Position numbers and translations under genes: made by a program
Notes under the pieces: model-generated
Told to the model about the DNA's origin: nothing
Databases searched by the model: none
The model's input: the letters and a program-made list of their open reading frames with translations, nothing else
Shown: positions 40,629-48,255 of the stretch, piece by piece
Layout: every line of letters begins with the position of its first letter
Position numbering within the stretch: the first letter of the stretch is position 1
Assembly (NCBI GenBank): GCA_016462625.1
Contig: JAEMSV010000005.1
Location: forward strand, 1-64,000
Source: Solirubrobacteraceae bacterium
GTDB lineage: Bacteria; Actinomycetota; Thermoleophilia; Solirubrobacterales; Solirubrobacteraceae
Direction: 5' to 3'
DNA: 64,000 bases

Positions 40629-42155
40629 CTACACCTCGATCTTCAGCTTCCGCTCGAACGCCCGGCCGAACAGCTCCACCTCGCGCTCGGCCGCCCAGCG
40701 CGCGACATCGATGCCCTCGTCGGCCTCGAGGGTCAGGCGGACCGTCTCGTCGTCCGCCGACACCCGGGCCGCGGTGACGCTCTGATCGCGGCTGCGCTCC
40801 AGATCCTCCCCGAGCCGCAGCAGGACGGCAAGGCGGTCCAGGCGCCGGTCATCGCCCGGGCCGGAGAGCTTCCGGAACGTGTCGAGGTCGGGCATGCCCT
40901 TGCGGTGGTAGCGCGCGGCCTGCGCGATCATCGCGACCTCGATCGGCGAGTAGCCGGGCAGGCCCGCGTTGAGGATGAGGTAGCGCGAGTGCTTGTGGTG
41001 ATCGTCGTAGTCGACGCGCATCCCGATGTCGTGGAGCATGCACGCGGCCCAGAGCAGCTGGCGTTCGACGGGGTCGCCGGGGAAGACGCCGGAGTCGGCG
41101 AGCGCGTCGAAGATCCCGAGCGCGAGGGCCCCGACGTGGGCGGTGTGGGCGGGATCGACCTGGTACTGCGCGGCGAGGTTCAGGACGCTCTCGCGGCGGA
41201 TGTCGGGGAAGAGGGGCGGGTCGTGCTCGGCGTTGTGCTCGGAGAAGAACACGCCCTCGCGCAGGCCCGCCTCCGTCACCTCGAGCGCGTCGAACCCGCC
41301 CTCACGCAGGACCGTCTGCACGACGACCGCGCCGGCGAGGATGACGTCGGCGCGCGCCGGCTTGATCCCACGGACCTTGCGTCGCTCGGCGGGCGGGAGC
41401 GCGGCCAGCCGCTCGACGAGCGCGTCGAGGGCGTCGGCCTGGATTGCGAACCCCTGCACGCCCATCGACGGGAGCTCCGCGGCCGCCTGCGTCGCGGCGC
41501 CGAGGTTGCGGACCGTGCCGCCGATGCCGACGATCCGATCGCCGGCCTTGGGGAGCCACGACGCACCGTCGCGCAACTCGGTGCGGACGTGCTCGCGCAG
41601 CGCCTCCAGGGCTTCGGGTTGGGCGGGCGCGTCGCCCTCGAGGAACCGCTCGGTCATCCGGACCGCGCCGAGCGGCCAGGAGGCGAGCTTGTCGGCCGTG
41701 CGGTCGCGCGTGCGCACGAGCTGCATCGAGCCGCCGCCGAGATCGAGGACCACGCCGTCGCGAAGCGTCGTCGAGTTCACCGCGGCGAGGTACCCGTAGC
41801 GCGCCTCCTCCTCGCGGGACAGCACCTCGATCCGCAGCCCCGACCGCTCCTCGGCCGCCTCGACGAACTTGTCGCGGTTGGTCGCGTCGCGGATCGCGCT
41901 CGTCGCGACCGCGCGGATTCGCTCGGGCGCGATCTTCGTCGCCCGGCAGAAGTGCGCGAACACGTCGATGGTGTCCAGCGCGCGATCCATCTGTTTGCGC
42001 CCGAGCCTGCCGTCCTTGCCGACGTGCTCGCCGATCCTCACCTGCTCGAAGATCTCGTCGCTGCGCCGCCAGAACGCCGGGCCGGCGGAGAAGACGACGA
42101 GGCGGAACGAGTTGGAGCCGAGGTCGATGACCGCGGTTCGCTGCGGGTCGGGCAT
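40629..42155 (-). CDS. Exopolyphosphatase/pppGpp phosphohydrolase (Ppx/GppA) with HD domain
   Basis: 508 residues. ASKHA actin-like fold: AVIDLGSNSFRLVVF (phosphate 1), VLDLGGGSMQLVRT (phosphate 2) and VGIGGTVRNLGAA (adenosine/hinge region). The C-terminal third is an HD-type helical domain with LHDIGMRVDYDDHHKHS. Long-form Ppx/GppA of this size degrades polyphosphate and/or pppGpp; which one cannot be told by eye. Cytoplasmic or membrane-associated. Probably transcribed with araC and VOC; the gloA-like gene lies 29 bp upstream. Confidence 0.92.
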   Translation of the reverse strand: MPDPQRTAVIDLGSNSFRLVVFSAGPAFWRRSDEIFEQVRIGEHVGKDGRLGRKQMDRALDTIDVFAHFCRATKIAPERIRAVATSAIRDATNRDKFVEAAEERSGLRIEVLSREEEARYGYLAAVNSTTLRDGVVLDLGGGSMQLVRTRDRTADKLASWPLGAVRMTERFLEGDAPAQPEALEALREHVRTELRDGASWLPKAGDRIVGIGGTVRNLGAATQAAAELPSMGVQGFAIQADALDALVERLAALPPAERRKVRGIKPARADVILAGAVVVQTVLREGGFDALEVTEAGLREGVFFSEHNAEHDPPLFPDIRRESVLNLAAQYQVDPAHTAHVGALALGIFDALADSGVFPGDPVERQLLWAACMLHDIGMRVDYDDHHKHSRYLILNAGLPGYSPIEVAMIAQAARYHRKGMPDLDTFRKLSGPGDDRRLDRLAVLLRLGEDLERSRDQSVTAARVSADDETVRLTLEADEGIDVARWAAEREVELFGRAFERKLKIEV

Positions 42156-42184
42156 GCGGGCCGGAGGCTACGGCCTGCGGCGGA

Positions 42185-42565
42185 TCAGCCCGGGTTCTTC
42201 TCGATCAGCTCGATGCGGTAGTCGTCGGGGTCGCGCACGAAGCACAGCAGCGAGCCGCCCTCGCGCACCGAGTACGGCGGCTTCTCGGGCTGGATGCCGA
42301 GTGTCGCGAGCCGCTCGAGCGTCCCCGTCATGTCCTCGACCGTGATCGCGATGTGGTTGTAGCCGGTGCCGTGCGTGTAGCTGTCGACGCCGAAGTTGTA
42401 GGTCAGCTCCAGGCGCGGGCCGTCGCCGGGGAGGCCCATGAAGACGTTGACTGCCTCGTCGCGGATGGGCATCCGGCTGAGCTCCTCGAAGCCCAGCTTC
42501 TCGTAGAAGGCGACGCTGCGGTCGATGTCGCCGATGCGGTAGCAGGTGTGGATGAGCTCGGGCAT
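42185..42565 (-). CDS. Lactoylglutathione-lyase-like VOC protein (GloA type)
   Basis: 126 residues, GloA-like throughout: HTCYRIGDIDRSVAFYEKLGF, LELTYNFGVDSYTHGTGYNHIAI (key part LELTYNFG) and CFVRDPDDYRIELIE. Metal ligands His, Glu, His, Glu appear in place (IHTCYR, ELTYNFG, YNHIAI, IELIE). Actinobacteria of this group lack glutathione, so the thiol cofactor is probably mycothiol or another; inference. The ATG at 42565 faces the UbiB gene across two back-to-back promoters. Confidence 0.88.
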   Translation of the reverse strand: MPELIHTCYRIGDIDRSVAFYEKLGFEELSRMPIRDEAVNVFMGLPGDGPRLELTYNFGVDSYTHGTGYNHIAITVEDMTGTLERLATLGIQPEKPPYSVREGGSLLCFVRDPDDYRIELIEKNPG

Positions 42566-42571
42566 GCGGTC

Positions 42572-42596
42572 GAGGCTACCCACGCCGGGTAGCCTC
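42572..42596. promoter_or_regulatory. Inverted-repeat divergent promoter of gloA-like and ubiB-like genes
   Basis: GAGGCTACCC-N5-GGGTAGCCTC is a perfect 10-bp inverted repeat. Each arm contains TAGCCT reading outward: minus-strand hexamer 42573-42578 is 7 nt from the ATG at 42565, and plus-strand hexamer 42590-42595 is 13 nt from the ATG at 42609. Transcription both ways from overlapping -10 elements. Confidence 0.6.
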
Positions 42597-42608
42597 CGCA
42601 TCGAGTCC

Positions 42609-43991
42609 ATGAGCAAGGACGACAAGATCCCCACCGGGCGGCTGCGCCGCTCGTCGCAGGTCGGTCGCCTCGCCGCCACGCAGGCGGCCAAGCAGGTGGG
42701 CACCCGCGCGGCCAACGTCGTCCGCAGCGACGAGGCCGGCCGCGCCGCGCTCGACCGCCGCCAGCTCGAGACCGCCGAGCAGATCGTCGCCGCGCTCGGG
42801 ACGATGAAGGGCGCCGCGATGAAGCTCGGGCAGATGCTGAGCTTCATGGACGTCGGCCTCGTTCCCGAGGAGTTCCGCGAGGACTTCCAGGCCAAGCTCG
42901 CCGAGCTGCGCGACGCTGCCCCGAAGGTCTCCTTCAAGGAGATGCGCAAGGTCATCGAGGGCGAGTACGGCGAGAAGCTCGACGAGGTCTTCGAGACATT
43001 CGATCCGGTGCCGGTCGCGGCTGCCTCGATCGGACAGGTCTACAAGGCGCGCCTGCACGACGGGCGCGACGTCGCCGTGAAGGTCCAGTACCCCGGCATC
43101 GGCGCCGCGGTCCGTGCCGACATGCAGAACCTCGGGTTGATCCTGCGCCTGATGAAGGGCGTCGCGCCCGGCCTCGACCCGAAGGCCCTCGGCGAGGAGA
43201 TCCGCGAGCGCATCGACGAGGAGCTCGACTACGAGCTGGAGGCGAGCAACCAGCGCACGCTCGCCCGCATCTACGACGGCCACCCGTTCATCATCGTCCC
43301 GAAGGTCATGACCGACCTCTCGCACGAGAAGGTCATCGTCAGCGAGTTCGTCTCCGGCCGCGGCTTCGAGGAGTGCAAGCAGCTCCCCGACGAAGAGCGC
43401 AACCGCATCGGCGAGATCATCTTCCGCTTCTACTTCGGCTCGATGTACCGCCACCACCAGTTCAGCGGCGATCCGCATCCGGGCAACTCGATGCTGCTCG
43501 ACGACGGGCGGATGGCGTTCATCGACTTCGGGCTCTTCAAGCGGCTCCCCAAGGAGGTCGCCGACTTCGAGCTGACGACCCAGCGGCTGGGGATCGAGCG
43601 GCGCGGCGACGAGCTGATCGAGCACCTCACCGAGGGCGGTTGGATCACCGGGAGGAACGCGTACGAGCCCGAGGAGATCCTGTACCAGTTCGACGAGTTC
43701 GTCGGCTGGTACACGAAGAACGAGCCCATCGAGCTCACCCCCGAGTACGCGACTCGGGTGATGCTGGAGATGAGCGATCCGCGGTCCTCGTTCTTCGGGA
43801 AGATGCGCCACGAGACGCTGCCGCCCGACCACCTCTTCGGCCGCCGGCTGGAGACGCTCACGCTCGCCGTGCTCGGGCAGCTGCGTGCGACGGCGAACTG
43901 GGGCGCGATCGCCCGCGAGTGGATCGACGGCAGTCCGCCGGTCACCGAGCTCGGCCGCGAAGAGGCCGAGTTCTACGCCGGCGTCTCATGA
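42609..43991 (+). CDS. ABC1/AarF/UbiB-family atypical kinase
   Basis: 460 residues. KxGQ-type motif AAMKLGQMLSFM, Ala-rich loop VAAASIGQVYKA, VAIK-equivalent DVAVKVQYPG, catalytic loop FSGDPHPGNSMLL and metal loop FIDFGLFK are all present. Members act as ATPases or kinases in isoprenoid-lipid and quinone metabolism at the membrane; in actinobacteria menaquinone is the likely context. The stop overlaps the VTT gene as ATGA. Confidence 0.93.
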   Translation: MSKDDKIPTGRLRRSSQVGRLAATQAAKQVGTRAANVVRSDEAGRAALDRRQLETAEQIVAALGTMKGAAMKLGQMLSFMDVGLVPEEFREDFQAKLAELRDAAPKVSFKEMRKVIEGEYGEKLDEVFETFDPVPVAAASIGQVYKARLHDGRDVAVKVQYPGIGAAVRADMQNLGLILRLMKGVAPGLDPKALGEEIRERIDEELDYELEASNQRTLARIYDGHPFIIVPKVMTDLSHEKVIVSEFVSGRGFEECKQLPDEERNRIGEIIFRFYFGSMYRHHQFSGDPHPGNSMLLDDGRMAFIDFGLFKRLPKEVADFELTTQRLGIERRGDELIEHLTEGGWITGRNAYEPEEILYQFDEFVGWYTKNEPIELTPEYATRVMLEMSDPRSSFFGKMRHETLPPDHLFGRRLETLTLAVLGQLRATANWGAIAREWIDGSPPVTELGREEAEFYAGVS

Positions 43992-44674
43992 GCGACCGCG
44001 CGCGCCTGCGCAGTCTCCTGCTGGTCATCGGGGTCGTGTTCACGGCGACGGCCGTGCTGGCGCTCAGCGGGCTCGCCTCGCCCGACGAGGTCGAGCAGTG
44101 GGTCGACGACCACATCCGCGATCCGGTGCGCGATCTCGGGCTGCTCGGCCCGGTCCTGTTCGTCGTGGTGGGGTCGCTGCTGACCGTGATGCTCTTCCCC
44201 GGCCCCGTCCTGTGCGCCTGCGGGGGCGTGATCTTCGGCACCGCCGTCGGCATCCCGACGGTGCTCGTCACGATCGTGACCGGGGCGGCGCTGGCGTTCT
44301 CGCTATCGCGCTGGTGGGCGCACGACTCCGTCGAGCGGATCGTGGTGGACAAGGCCCGGGTCCAGGCGCTGCGCGCGTGGATGGGGCGCCGCGGCTTCGT
44401 CGCCGTGCTGCTCGCCCGCGCTGCGCCGGGAATGCCGTACAACCTCGTCAACTACGCGTGTGGGCTGACGCCGGTCGGGCTCGGCGCGTTCGTCGCGGCC
44501 ACCGCCCTCGGTGCCGCCCCGCGCACCGCGGCCTACGTGGCGCTCGGTGGATCGTTCGGCGATCTGCGCTCGCCGGGCGCGATCGCGGCGGTCGCGGTGC
44601 TCGCGATCATGGGGATCCTCGGCGCGACACTGCTCGCGCGCGATCTGCGCGCGACCGTCCGGGCTCCCGGTTGA
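43988..44674 (+). CDS. VTT-domain (TVP38/TMEM64/DedA-like) membrane protein
   Basis: 228 residues, about six membrane segments. PGPVLCACGGVIFGTAVGI and the RRGFVAVLLARAAPGMPYNLVNYACGLTPVG block (key part ARAAPGMPYNLVNY) are VTT signatures with the Arg and two Pro of the re-entrant helix. DedA/VTT proteins are candidate lipid scramblases or flippases for carrier and phospholipids. Coupled to the UbiB-like kinase, which fits a membrane-lipid theme. Tail-to-tail with the secreted glycosidase-like gene. Confidence 0.88.
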   Translation: MSDRARLRSLLLVIGVVFTATAVLALSGLASPDEVEQWVDDHIRDPVRDLGLLGPVLFVVVGSLLTVMLFPGPVLCACGGVIFGTAVGIPTVLVTIVTGAALAFSLSRWWAHDSVERIVVDKARVQALRAWMGRRGFVAVLLARAAPGMPYNLVNYACGLTPVGLGAFVAATALGAAPRTAAYVALGGSFGDLRSPGAIAAVAVLAIMGILGATLLARDLRATVRAPG

Positions 44675-44675
44675 G

Positions 44676-45707
44676 CTACTTCGCGCGGCCCTTGCTCTTC
44701 GCGCGCAGCTGGGCGCAGCGCGCTGTGCCCTGCTGCACCGGCGAGGACGCCTGCAGCGCGCCGCTGAGGACGTCGAACGCCGGCCGGGCGCGGCCGTCGG
44801 GGTTGATGACCCCGGTGTCGAACCGGTCCTTCGGCGCGGCCTGCCAGTTGTAGACGTAGATGCGCTTGACCCGGCATGGGTACTTCGACATGAGATCGAG
44901 CGCGAACGCAAGCGCCCGGGCGGCCCGCGCCTCGTCGTAGTTCAGGCGGGTCTCGTCGTAGGTGAGCATCTGGACGATGCCGCCGGTCTCGGTGAGCCAC
45001 ACGTCGGCCTTCGTCGCGCGGAGTGCCTCGCGCGTGCCCGCCGTCGAGAAGTAGTTCGCGGAGATGTAGTTGTGCAGGCCCCAGATCGAGACCTTGCGGT
45101 GGTGCTTGATGCGCAGCCGCTTCTCGTAGGACTTCATCCATCCGCCGACGCCCTGCGTGTCCAGTGGGTCGCCCGCGACGACCTTGCACTTGCGACACAC
45201 CTCGAGGATCGCGTGGTGGTAGTCCGCCACGCGCGACGGGTTCTTCGCCGTCGGCTGGCCCGGGTGGTTGGACTCGTTCCACGGCGAGACGTACTTGACC
45301 CACTTGTACTTCTTGTGGAATTTCGTGAACTCGCGCTTGTACTGCTTGACCGTCGGCAGGTAGCACGGGCGCGCCGGGCAGTTGTTACCGCGGGTGCGGT
45401 CGAACGCGACGAGCGGCTGGATGCCCGCGACCTTCGCGTGGTTCAGCCAGTCGGCGACTGTCTTCGGGTCGCGGCTGATCGCGTTCCAGGGCAGGATCAC
45501 GCGCGCCGTCCTGATCCCGATCTGCTTGAGACGGGGGTCGTAGAACGTGCTCGGCTTGTTGTCGCTCACGCCGACCGTATGGCTGCCGGTGACCGCCTTG
45601 GCGGGAGAGGCCGACATCGCGAGCAGGAGCAGGAGCGCTCCAACAGCGATCGCCCCTGCCAGAAGACGAGCAGCAGTTTTCCGGTCGGCTTCCATGCCTC
45701 GGGTCAC
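44676..45707 (-). CDS. Secreted clan-A glycosidase-like protein
   Basis: 343 residues from the GTG at 45707, chosen because GATAAT lies 7 nt upstream; the ATGs at 45695 and 45737 are alternatives. A signal peptide follows the basic start (LLAGAIAVGALLLLLAMSASPAKA, cleavage after AKA). The barrel part holds YVSPWNESNHPG (acid/base Glu) and VWLTETGGIV (nucleophile Glu), plus paired Cys (NNCPARPCYL, VCRKCKV). Architecture like the larger protein at 14400 but without C-terminal modules. Substrate unknown; probably an extracellular glycan. Confidence 0.78.
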   Translation of the reverse strand: MTRGMEADRKTAARLLAGAIAVGALLLLLAMSASPAKAVTGSHTVGVSDNKPSTFYDPRLKQIGIRTARVILPWNAISRDPKTVADWLNHAKVAGIQPLVAFDRTRGNNCPARPCYLPTVKQYKREFTKFHKKYKWVKYVSPWNESNHPGQPTAKNPSRVADYHHAILEVCRKCKVVAGDPLDTQGVGGWMKSYEKRLRIKHHRKVSIWGLHNYISANYFSTAGTREALRATKADVWLTETGGIVQMLTYDETRLNYDEARAARALAFALDLMSKYPCRVKRIYVYNWQAAPKDRFDTGVINPDGRARPAFDVLSGALQASSPVQQGTARCAQLRAKSKGRAK

Positions 45708-45714
45708 GTTCTCG

Positions 45715-45742
45715 ATTATCGGCAAGTCGATGCGCATCTCAA
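45715..45742 (-). promoter_or_regulatory. Promoter of the secreted glycosidase-like gene
   Basis: On the minus strand TTGAGA (45742-45737), a 16-bp spacer, GATAAT (45720-45715), then 7 nt to the GTG at 45707. Confidence 0.6.
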
Positions 45743-45804
45743 ACCCGAACACACGGTTGCAGGCGTGAATGCGGTTCGCGCGCCGGATTTTCGAGTGTTT
45801 CGCG

Positions 45805-47226
45805 TTATCGGGCGGACGGGAGGGTCTGGATCTGGAGCAACGAAGTCGTCCCGGGCCGGCCGCTCGGCAGTCCGGCGGTGACGCCGACGCGCTGGCCCGG
45901 CTGGCACCAGCCGAGTTCGACGACACGGCGACAGGCGTCCTCGATCAGCTCTTCGGTCGTCTCCATGCGCGGCATCGAGGAGGCCTGGACGCCCCACATG
46001 AGGCCGCAGCGGCGCACGGTCTCCTGGCCGGGGGAGAGCGCGTAGATCGGCACGGAGGGCCGGTGGGCGCTCACGAGCCGCGCCGAGCGGCCCGACAGCG
46101 TCGGGATGACGAGCGCGTCGAGGCCCAGCTCGCGCGCGGCGACACAGGCGGAGTGGGCAAGCGTGTAGGCCGGGTCGCGCTCGTCGCGATGCACCCGCGA
46201 CTCGTTCCACAGCTGGTACGGGATCGCGCGCTCGGTCGTGGTCGCGATGGCGGCCATCATCTCGATGGCGCCGACCGGGTGCTCGCCGATGGCGGTCTCC
46301 TGGCTGAGCATCACGGCGTCGGTCCCGTCGAGGATCGCGTTCGCGACGTCGGTCGCCTCGGCGCGGGTCGGGCGCGAGGACGTCACCATCGAGTCGAGCA
46401 TCTGCGTCGCGGTGATGACGGGGCGCGCCAGGCGCCCGGCGAGGCTGATGAGGTGCTTCTGCGCGAGCGGGACCTCTTCGATCGGCAGCTCGATGCCGAG
46501 ATCGCCACGGGCGACCATGAGGCAGTCCGCGGCGCGGGCGATCGACTCGGCGCGCTCGACGGCCTGCGGCTTCTCGATCTTCGCGATCAGGGGAAGGCGC
46601 GTGTAGCGGCGCACCACCTCGACGTCCTCGGCGCGGCGGACGAAGGACAGCGCGACGAGGTCGACGCCGATCTCCTCGCCGATCCCCAGGAGGCGCAGGT
46701 CCTCGTCGGGGACGGACGGAAGGGCGTTGGCCTCGCCCGGGACGTTGAGCCCCGCGCGGCTCCCGACGCGGCCGCCGAACTCGACGACGGCGTCGAAGCT
46801 GCGCTTCTCGCGGTCGACCTCGCCGGCGCGCAGGCGGATGCGCCCGTCGGACAGGTAGAAGACCTCGCCGGGCTGGATGGCTTCGGCCAGGCTCGGGTGC
46901 CCGACCGAGAGGTGCGTCGCGTTGCCGGGGATCTCCTCACCGCAGGTGAAGTGGATCGTGCTGTCGGACTGCAGCATCACGGTCTCGCCCTCGACGGGGC
47001 CGATGCGGAGCTTCGGTCCGGGGAGGTCCTGCAGGACGGCGACGGGGCGCCCGGCCGCGTCGGCAGCGGCCCGCAGGCGCTCGACGTTCTCGGCGTGCAG
47101 CTCGGGCGTGCCGTGAGAGAAGTTCAGCCGAGCCACGTCCATCCCCGCGTCGACCATCCGCTTCATGGTCTCGGGATCGCGTGAGGCAGGTCCGATGGTC
47201 GCAACGATCTTGGTCCGCCTGGTCAC
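45805..47226 (-). CDS. pyk: Pyruvate kinase
   Basis: 473 residues. RRTKIVATIGPASRDPETM opening, AVLQDLPGPKLRIG, IAKIEKPQAVE (catalytic Lys), MVARGDLGIELP (metal Glu/Asp) and ITATQMLDSMVTSSRPTRAE (key part TQMLDSM) are all canonical. The C-terminal domain (HSACVAARELGLDALVIPT onward) is intact. Final ATP-forming step of glycolysis, cytoplasmic tetramer. GTG start with TACTTT 7 nt upstream. Confidence 0.97.
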   Translation of the reverse strand: MTRRTKIVATIGPASRDPETMKRMVDAGMDVARLNFSHGTPELHAENVERLRAAADAAGRPVAVLQDLPGPKLRIGPVEGETVMLQSDSTIHFTCGEEIPGNATHLSVGHPSLAEAIQPGEVFYLSDGRIRLRAGEVDREKRSFDAVVEFGGRVGSRAGLNVPGEANALPSVPDEDLRLLGIGEEIGVDLVALSFVRRAEDVEVVRRYTRLPLIAKIEKPQAVERAESIARAADCLMVARGDLGIELPIEEVPLAQKHLISLAGRLARPVITATQMLDSMVTSSRPTRAEATDVANAILDGTDAVMLSQETAIGEHPVGAIEMMAAIATTTERAIPYQLWNESRVHRDERDPAYTLAHSACVAARELGLDALVIPTLSGRSARLVSAHRPSVPIYALSPGQETVRRCGLMWGVQASSMPRMETTEELIEDACRRVVELGWCQPGQRVGVTAGLPSGRPGTTSLLQIQTLPSAR

Positions 47227-47233
47227 CCCATGG

Positions 47234-47239
47234 AAAGTA
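47234..47239 (-). promoter_or_regulatory. -10 hexamer of pyk
   Basis: TACTTT on the minus strand, 7 nt before the GTG; no Shine-Dalgarno. Confidence 0.55.
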
Positions 47240-47250
47240 CTCGGCCTTGG

Positions 47251-47283
47251 GGCGGCTCCCCACCGCTTCGGTGGGGAGCCGCC
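47251..47283 (-). terminator. Perfect 15-bp hairpin after the methyltransferase gene
   Basis: Arms GGCGGCTCCCCACCG and complement around a 3-nt loop (CTT), about 80 bp past the methyltransferase stop and just before the pyk promoter, so it insulates pyk. No T-tract. Confidence 0.8.
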
Positions 47284-47363
47284 GCCGGGACGTCAGCGCA
47301 CGCTCGGCCGCGGCCGCGGGCGTGGAGGACGCAGAGGCGGGTGGAGCAGCGTCGATGCGTGCA

Positions 47364-48188
47364 TCACGCGGCCTTCCGCGCGACGATGACGAGGTACTCG
47401 CTCTCGACGGCCCAGGTGCCATCGGTGGCGACGTTCAGTTCCTCGCACATGGCGAGCAGCGCGTCGCGCAGCTCGGTCCACCGGCCGCTCTCGCTGAGCT
47501 TGTTCCGGGCCTGCAGGACCGGGCCGTAGCGATCGACGAACGTGTCGAGCCACGCCTCGGCCGACGTGTCCGCGAACCGGACGGAGCCGCGCTCGAACGC
47601 CAGCTCGACCGGATGCTCGGCGAACAGCTCCTCGACGTGGTCGATCCGGCCCCAGCCCGGAGGGGGCGAGGCGAACGCGGGCGGCGTAGGAAGAAACGGG
47701 CCCATGATCGACCAGAAGCGGCCGATGAACCCGTCCGCTGCCCAGTTCCCCAGCGCGATCGTTCCGCCGGGACGACACACGCGGACGAGCTCCGCCGCGA
47801 CGACCTCGTGGCGGGGGGCGAACTGCACCCCGATGGCCGACAGGACGACGTCGAAGCGCTCGTCCTCGAACGGGAGATCCTCCGCGTCGGCGGCGATCCA
47901 CTCGAGGTCGACGCCCGCCTGCTCCGCGCGGCGCCGACCGGCGACGAACAGCTCGGGCGTGAGGTCGGTGGCGATCACGCGCCCGCCCGCACGAGCGGCG
48001 GGGATAGCGGCGTTCCCCGTCCCGGCCGCGACGTCGAGGACTTCGTTGCCCGGCCGGACGCCCGCGCGGGTCGCGGTGTGCTCGCCGACGGCGCTGACGA
48101 GTTCCGCGACGGCGGGGTAGTCCCCGGAGGCCCAGGTCTTGCGATGGGTGTCCTTCATGGCCTCAAGGGCCGGGATGGTGGCGCTCAC
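47364..48188 (-). CDS. SAM-dependent methyltransferase (class I, UbiE-like)
   Basis: 274 residues. GTG at 48188 has AAAGGAGG 6-7 nt upstream. Motif I is VLDVAAGTGNAAIPAA, motif II VIATDLTPEL (acidic residue for the ribose), then DAEDLPFEDERFDVVLSAIG (key part LPFEDERFD) and RVCRPGGTIAL. No N-terminal targeting. Small-molecule acceptor expected but not identified. Directly follows the SARP-like regulator with a dyad and a 12-bp direct repeat in the gap. Confidence 0.9.
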   Translation of the reverse strand: MSATIPALEAMKDTHRKTWASGDYPAVAELVSAVGEHTATRAGVRPGNEVLDVAAGTGNAAIPAARAGGRVIATDLTPELFVAGRRRAEQAGVDLEWIAADAEDLPFEDERFDVVLSAIGVQFAPRHEVVAAELVRVCRPGGTIALGNWAADGFIGRFWSIMGPFLPTPPAFASPPPGWGRIDHVEELFAEHPVELAFERGSVRFADTSAEAWLDTFVDRYGPVLQARNKLSESGRWTELRDALLAMCEELNVATDGTWAVESEYLVIVARKAA

Positions 48189-48201
48189 GAGCGCCTCCTT
48201 T

Positions 48202-48255
48202 CGATCGGTTGTGTGCCGATCGTGCGGGCTGGCCGTGTGAGCGACCGTGTGAGCG
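48202..48255 (-). promoter_or_regulatory. Dyad plus tandem 11-mer repeats upstream of the methyltransferase
   Basis: CGATCGG-N7-CCGATCG (48202-48222) lies next to two copies of CCGTGTGAGCG at 48233 and 48245 (12-bp period). SARP regulators bind direct repeats, so this is a plausible site for the BTAD protein encoded upstream. Confidence 0.45.
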
